Source: SIG78 sp036677805
Lineage (GTDB): Bacteria > Verrucomicrobiota > Lentisphaeria > Victivallales > Victivallaceae
NCBI GenBank assembly: GCA_036677805.1
Contig: JAVBVS010000031.1
Span: forward strand, 1-64,000
Direction of reading: 5' to 3'
DNA: 64,000 nucleotides
In this document: piece after piece, positions 60,579 through 64,000 of the stretch
Layout: each line of letters starts with the position of its first letter
Position numbering within the stretch: the stretch's first letter is position 1
Translations under genes and position numbers: made by a program
The notes under the pieces: generated by a model
What the model saw: only the letters and a program-made list of their open reading frames with translations
Told to the model about the DNA's origin: nothing
Databases searched by the model: none

Positions 60579-61358
60579 ATGTGGAACGCGCTGAAAGCAC
60601 GCTTGCGTGAAGGCCACCGCACCGGACCGTTTCCGACCGCGGCGGCGCCGGTGCTGCCGGACCGTTTTTGCGGACGTCCGGCGCTGGACGATTCGCGCTG
60701 CAGCCGTTGCGGGGATTGCGTGAAACTGTGCCCGTCCGGCGCGCTGGCGATCGATGATGCCGGGCTGGCGCTCGATATCGGCAAATGTATTTTCTGCGGC
60801 GCTTGCGTCGAGGTCTGTCCGGCGCAGGCGATCGGCTTCACCCGCGAATACCGGTTGGCGGCAATGCGCCGGGAGACGCTGGTCGTCCGTCCGGGGCAAG
60901 CCGTATACGAGCCGGAACGTCCGCACGACCGGGAATTTCTCTCCTACTGCGGTCAATCGCTCAAAATCCGCCAGATTTCGGCCGGCGGCTGCGCGGCATG
61001 CGAGCTCGACTTCAATGTGTTGAATACGCTGGCCTGGGATATGGGACGCTTCGGCATTCAGGTCGTGGCGTCGCCGCGCCATGCCGACTGTCTGCTGGTA
61101 ACCGGCCCGGTCAGCGACAACATGCAGCTGGCGCTGGAAAAGAGTTATGCTGCCATGCCGCGCCCGAAGTGGGTGATCGCCTGCGGCGCCTGCGCCGTTT
61201 CCGGAGGGATGTTCGTGCCCGGCGGGACGGTGCTGGGCGGCGTGGAACGCCGTTTTCCGGTGGATCTGTTCATTCCCGGCTGTCCGCCGCATCCCGCCAC
61301 GATTCTGGAAGGACTGCTGCGTTTGATGGGCCGGGAGTTTCGCGGCGCCGCTTCCTGA
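60579..61358 (+). CDS. Fused ferredoxin-like and NuoB-like iron-sulfur subunit (HyfH-HyfI fusion)
   Basis: A 259-residue protein. The N-terminal part (about 35-95) is a two-cluster ferredoxin domain: CSRCGDCVKLCP and CIFCGACVEVCP. The C-terminal part (about 125-255) is NuoB/HycG-like with its cluster ligands GCAACELDFN, ACGACAVSGG and PGCPPHP all kept. In Hyf and most relatives these are two separate proteins. It should carry electrons from a donor to the large subunit. TGAGGG lies upstream of ATG. Last gene of the operon; no hyp maturation genes or formate dehydrogenase are in the window. Confidence 0.92.
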   Translation: MWNALKARLREGHRTGPFPTAAAPVLPDRFCGRPALDDSRCSRCGDCVKLCPSGALAIDDAGLALDIGKCIFCGACVEVCPAQAIGFTREYRLAAMRRETLVVRPGQAVYEPERPHDREFLSYCGQSLKIRQISAGGCAACELDFNVLNTLAWDMGRFGIQVVASPRHADCLLVTGPVSDNMQLALEKSYAAMPRPKWVIACGACAVSGGMFVPGGTVLGGVERRFPVDLFIPGCPPHPATILEGLLRLMGREFRGAAS

Positions 61359-61580
61359 CGGGGCAATGAATCCCGTTGCCGTTTCGCATTATCCCGATCA
61401 TGTTCCGCATGCCGGCCATGCATTTTTTCGTATACTAATTTTTATTCTATATTCATCCGGATTTCCGGAACCCGGCGGATTCGAATCAATTATTTCGCGG
61501 CAGCGTGCAGGGGGCGGTGAAGTAGTTGGTGTAAAGTCCATAATATCATTATTATCAGGACGGTGTGACTTATTTTGTAT
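61359..61580. other. Non-coding stretch after the complex operon
   Basis: No gene can be supported. A weak stem ACGGG-CCCGT (61360-61378 area) follows the operon's stop codon without a T-run. An AT-rich part (61430-61460) and a TCCGGAT/TTCCGGA pair were seen but have no clear role. The minus strand of this stretch would be read only if the terminator at 61581 leaks. Confidence 0.3.
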
Positions 61581-61610
61581 AAAAAAGACGACCGCCAATC
61601 GGCGGTCGTC
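61581..61610 (-). terminator. Rho-independent terminator, ten perfect pairs
   Basis: Minus strand: GACGACCGCC-GATT-GGCGGTCGTC and then six T. It ends the candidate small RNA or transcripts escaping the first SDR hairpin. Confidence 0.88.
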
Positions 61611-61678
61611 ACTCCCCGTCCTCCCTTTGCGCCCGGAACCGCACCCCAGTTCCGGCGCCCCCGGAAAAACACCATTAG
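61581..61678 (-). ncRNA. Candidate small structured RNA
   Basis: Minus strand, about 98 bases. A promoter-like pair TTGATT (61712-61707) and TAAACT (61689-61684) with a 17-base spacer predicts a start near 61678. The transcript would fold GCGCCGGAAC (61658-61649) onto GTTCCGGGCGC (61639-61629) with one bulge. It ends in a perfect ten-pair hairpin, GACGACCGCC-GATT-GGCGGTCGTC, plus six T. I do not recognise a known RNA family (not 4.5S, 6S or RNase P). It could instead be a leaky-read-through trailer of the SDR gene. A GGGAGGACGGGGA-GTG site inside could start a 40-codon peptide. Confidence 0.4.
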
Positions 61679-61710
61679 TGATAAGTTTACATTGAAAGCA
61701 GGGAAAAATC

Positions 61711-61754
61711 AAGCGCCGATGAAAAAAAATTCAGAATTTTTCTCATCGGCGCTT
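61711..61754 (-). terminator. Long hairpin after the SDR gene
   Basis: AAGCGCCGATGA (61711-61722) and TCATCGGCGCTT (61743-61754) are perfectly complementary, with further A/T pairing inside. GATTTTTCCC follows on the minus strand. It lies 27 bases past the SDR stop codon. Confidence 0.7.
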
Positions 61755-61780
61755 CAGCTTTTTGCAATTGTCAAGACAGG

Positions 61781-62941
61781 TTATCGGGCGTGTTTTTCAC
61801 CCTTGTTCCTGCTTTTCGCCCACTCGAATCCGGGCAGGAAATCGTCGATGAAGCTGCGGACGATTTTTTCAATGCCTTTTTCGCCGAAATCCCAATTGAT
61901 GAACTCGCTGCCGAGCGCGTTGACCACATTGCTCTGATCGAAGATGATGTTGCTGGCGAAGTAAGGCAGCAGATCGCCGAGAAATCTGCTCATCAGCCGG
62001 TCGTCGATCACGTCATCGTCGGCGGGACAGCGTTCGCTGACTTCAACCGACCCCATTTTCAGGATATTGCAGATGGCGCGTTCGATCTGGTGGGTTTCCA
62101 CCGGACTGTTGCCGGTAACATGGAAGGTACGGTTGACCACGGGGGTCTGGAACAGCGCGGTGATCGCCTTTTGCACATAATCGATCGGCACGAAGTACAC
62201 GTGCTCCGAAGCGATCGTGCGGAAGTGCAGATTCATATCGACCCAGTCCGCCGGATTGAGGCCTTCCTTGGAGCAGCGGTTCTGCTTGAGCTTGGCCAGG
62301 AACTCCACCACGCGGTAAAACGCCAGCGGACGGCGCACCCGGCCGTCGGTCAGGCGTCCGGTGATGATTGCCGGGCGGTAGATGGTGAACGGCATTCCGG
62401 AGGAACGCACCAGCAGTTCAGCCCGGAATTTGCTCTCTTCATAAGGATTGTTGAATCCCTTGTTCAGCGCCTGCTCCTCCATGGCGCGGCCGGAAAGCCG
62501 GCCCGCGACATAAGCGGTGCTGACATAGTGGAATTCGCGGACCTTCAGCAGCTTGGCCAGTTCGACCATATTAACCGTGCCGCCGTAATTGATCCGGAAG
62601 GTTTTTCCGGTGGGATCCTTGCCGAGGTTGACGTCGGCCGCGCAGTGGAAGACGCGATCGACATCCTTGAGCGCGGGAAGCTTGGCCATTTCCTCGGGAA
62701 TCAGATCGACGACATCGCCGGGAACGATCTCCACTCCGGACAGAATGCGGTCCGCAGCTTCGAGACACCCGTCGAATTTGCACTGGTCGCGCAGAATCTG
62801 ACGAACCCGCGCGGCGGCGTCTCCGCCGTTGCCGGCCCGGGAAATACAGACGAACCGCTCGGTCGGCTTCTCGCGCAACAAGGCTACGACAAAAGAACTC
62901 CCGACCAGACCGGTGACTCCGGTCAACAGAATTTTACCCAT
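61781..62941 (-). CDS. SDR-family acyl reductase-like protein (NAD_binding_4, thioester-reductase-like)
   Basis: A 386-residue protein with the extended-SDR Rossmann fold. GVTGLVGSSFV binds NAD(P), HCAADVNLGKDP follows strand 4, and the catalytic YxxxK is in NPYEESKFRAELL. FHYVSTAYVAGR and FTIYRPAIITG match the male-sterility/thioester-reductase branch that reduces acyl thioesters or acts in lipid or wax synthesis. The C-terminal 90 residues are of unknown type. No partner acyltransferase is nearby. Followed by a strong hairpin on its own strand. Confidence 0.85.
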   Translation of the reverse strand: MGKILLTGVTGLVGSSFVVALLREKPTERFVCISRAGNGGDAAARVRQILRDQCKFDGCLEAADRILSGVEIVPGDVVDLIPEEMAKLPALKDVDRVFHCAADVNLGKDPTGKTFRINYGGTVNMVELAKLLKVREFHYVSTAYVAGRLSGRAMEEQALNKGFNNPYEESKFRAELLVRSSGMPFTIYRPAIITGRLTDGRVRRPLAFYRVVEFLAKLKQNRCSKEGLNPADWVDMNLHFRTIASEHVYFVPIDYVQKAITALFQTPVVNRTFHVTGNSPVETHQIERAICNILKMGSVEVSERCPADDDVIDDRLMSRFLGDLLPYFASNIIFDQSNVVNALGSEFINWDFGEKGIEKIVRSFIDDFLPGFEWAKSRNKGEKHAR

Positions 62942-63348
62942 CGATTGATTTCCAGTTTCTGATGAAATATATAAAAAAAATTAAATCTGCTCGCCAATAA
63001 AAAAATCAAAGCTTAAGATAGCGCCGAAATGGCGAAAAATCAAGTTTGAGCCGATTTTATTCCAAGGAAAAGCCGGTTTTCGCCGAAAAAAATTATGAAA
63101 AACAGCGTCAGCGACTTGCAAAAAATTTATCCGGGTGCAAATTAACAGCGAGGCGATTTCGCAAGTCTTTCACGGCCTCTGAACATGCTTTTCCGGCGAC
63201 TTTCCCGGGCGTGTCCGCGAGGGGCCTCCGGGCCTTCCGCCGAACCGTTTCCGGCGTCTTCGATCCGGAAATACCGGGGGCCCGCGCCGGGCTTGAATTC
63301 CTGCAATTGCCGTCGTCATGAATTTTTTTACCGGAGTTCCGCTGGAGT
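62942..63348. other. Intergenic region between the SDR and TPR lipoprotein genes
   Basis: About 400 bases, AT-rich for its first 200 bases, where the minus-strand SDR promoter lies. No convincing gene: an open frame 63046-63321 uses a TTG start without a ribosome-binding site and has no recognisable sequence. A plus-strand promoter for the TPR lipoprotein is expected here; TTGCAA near 63115 is the best -35 candidate but its -10 is poor. Confidence 0.4.
62968..62997 (-). promoter_or_regulatory. Possible promoter of the SDR gene
   Basis: Minus strand: TTGGCG (62997-62992), 18-base spacer, TATATA (62973-62968), about 27 bases before the ATG. Confidence 0.4.
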
Positions 63349-64000
63349 ATGAAAAAAGTGCTGGGGAAAACCGCCCGCCGGCTGGCGCTGGGGGCGTTGC
63401 TGGGTATGCCGTTGATGTTTGTGGCCGGTTGTTCGGACAGCCGCACTCCGACCGGGACGCTGTTGAATTCCGCCGCCGATGCCGCTCGCGGCGGGCAGTG
63501 GGAAAATGCCGGCAAGACCGCGCTCAAAGTGTTGAAGCGCGAGCCGTCCAATGTGAATGCTCTGGTTCTCCACGCGCTGGCGTCGGAAAAGCTCGGGCGC
63601 GACGGCATTGCGCTGGAATCCGCCCGCAAGGCCGCGGAGCTGCATCCGGACAACTATGCCGCGCAGTATACTCTCGGCCGCCTGTTGGCGCGCAAGCCCG
63701 GCGCCGCCGCCGAAGCCATTCTGCCGCTGGAACGGGCGCTGAAAGCGCGTCCGGGCGATGTCAACACCCTGCTGCTGCTCGGTCAGTGCAGCGGCAAGAT
63801 CAACGCCGACAATACAATCAACTATTACCGGATGCTGCCGCTGGAAACACTGGCCCGGCCCGAAGTCCAGAATCAGATCGCCATCTATTATGTGGCGCGG
63901 CGCGGTGCGGGTCGGAACAATCTCGAGCTGGCATTCAAGGCCTTGGGCGCGGCCTATAAGGCGGCTCCGGACAATCCCGGAATCGTGCTCAATCTTGCGC
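63349..64000 (+). CDS. TPR-repeat lipoprotein, N-terminal part
   Basis: The gene runs off the window; 217 codons are visible. The signal peptide ends in the lipobox VAGC (Cys28). The mature part has tetratricopeptide-like helical repeats: ARGGQWENAGKTALKVLKREP, ALASEKLGRDGIALESARKAAELHP, LGRLLARKPGAAAEAILPLERALKARP (each cited only by its core GQWENAGK, EKLGRDGIALES, KPGAAAEAILPLE) and LAFKALGAAYKAAPDNP. Such lipoproteins act as scaffolds in the periplasm or at the outer membrane. The partner is unknown. Confidence 0.85.
   Translation, partial: MKKVLGKTARRLALGALLGMPLMFVAGCSDSRTPTGTLLNSAADAARGGQWENAGKTALKVLKREPSNVNALVLHALASEKLGRDGIALESARKAAELHPDNYAAQYTLGRLLARKPGAAAEAILPLERALKARPGDVNTLLLLGQCSGKINADNTINYYRMLPLETLARPEVQNQIAIYYVARRGAGRNNLELAFKALGAAYKAAPDNPGIVLNLA

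Noticed and set aside
54010..61358. Calling the operon a hydrogen-evolving formate hydrogenlyase (hyf/hyc)
   Set aside because: The large subunit lacks both Ni-Fe cysteine pairs, and no formate dehydrogenase or hyp maturation gene is present.
61490..61675. A 61-codon minus-strand peptide with a hydrophobic middle
   Set aside because: It runs through a perfect terminator hairpin and its composition is arbitrary. An internal GTG with GGGAGG upstream is noted under the candidate RNA but not called as a gene.
1..64000. CRISPR arrays, insertion sequences, rRNA genes and replication origin
   Set aside because: No regularly spaced repeats, transposase genes, terminal inverted repeats, rRNA sequences or DnaA-box clusters were recognised while reading.

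Overview
The window is high-GC chromosomal DNA from a Gram-negative bacterium. LpxB, TolQ/TolR and a Pal-type lipoprotein imply an LPS-type outer membrane. Two genes carry the prepilin leader [20 protein letters not shown] followed by SAARERA, one with an H-X9-DG tail. That signature, together with large secreted carbohydrate-active proteins and a regulator beside each set, points to Lentisphaerota, probably a Victivallis-like lineage of the PVC group. This assignment is an inference from gene content, not a database result.

Left third (1-20.8 kb, accessory carbohydrate metabolism): the 3' end of a sugar isomerase/epimerase-like gene, an AraC regulator divergent from a uroporphyrinogen-decarboxylase-like protein, and two pilin/carbohydrate modules. 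Module A (minus strand, 8474 to 2942) is pilin, small lipoprotein and a 1417-residue GH-A-like secreted enzyme, divergent from a GntR/LacI-type regulator. Module B (plus strand, 11811-20814) is an FCD regulator, SSS symporter, FG-GAP propeller, pilin and large secreted propeller-like protein. It starts at a near-consensus promoter with a perfect palindrome at the expected transcription start and ends at a strong terminator. An unknown secreted protein is divergent from module B.

Middle (20.8-39.2 kb): metG and pepF; a minus-strand run hisA (eukaryotic type)-cls-U32; a cytoplasmic GH2-like enzyme without its N-terminal domain; a two-gene phage-like pair (portal plus head-closure-like) with no other phage genes; an orphan OppF-type ATPase; ilvE-panC-hisD; and a DMT transporter.

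Right third (39.4-64 kb): tRNA-Glu, a SASA-type esterase, an AsmA-like protein, a dapB-lpxB-lipoprotein-yicC-cysE-yggS run, an enolase-superfamily gene with a membrane protein, hisB-tolQ-tolR, hisC and pal. Then comes a six-gene membrane complex (54010-61358) built like a group 4 hydrogenase. Its large subunit lacks the Ni-Fe-binding cysteine pairs, so it looks like an energy-converting-hydrogenase-related (Ehr) complex, with its ferredoxin and NuoB-like subunits fused. A possible small structured RNA, an acyl-reductase-like SDR and the start of a TPR lipoprotein close the window.

Best candidates for undescribed biology: the cysteine-less hydrogenase-like complex, the orphan portal/head-closure pair, and the repeated pilin-plus-carbohydrate-protein modules with local regulators.
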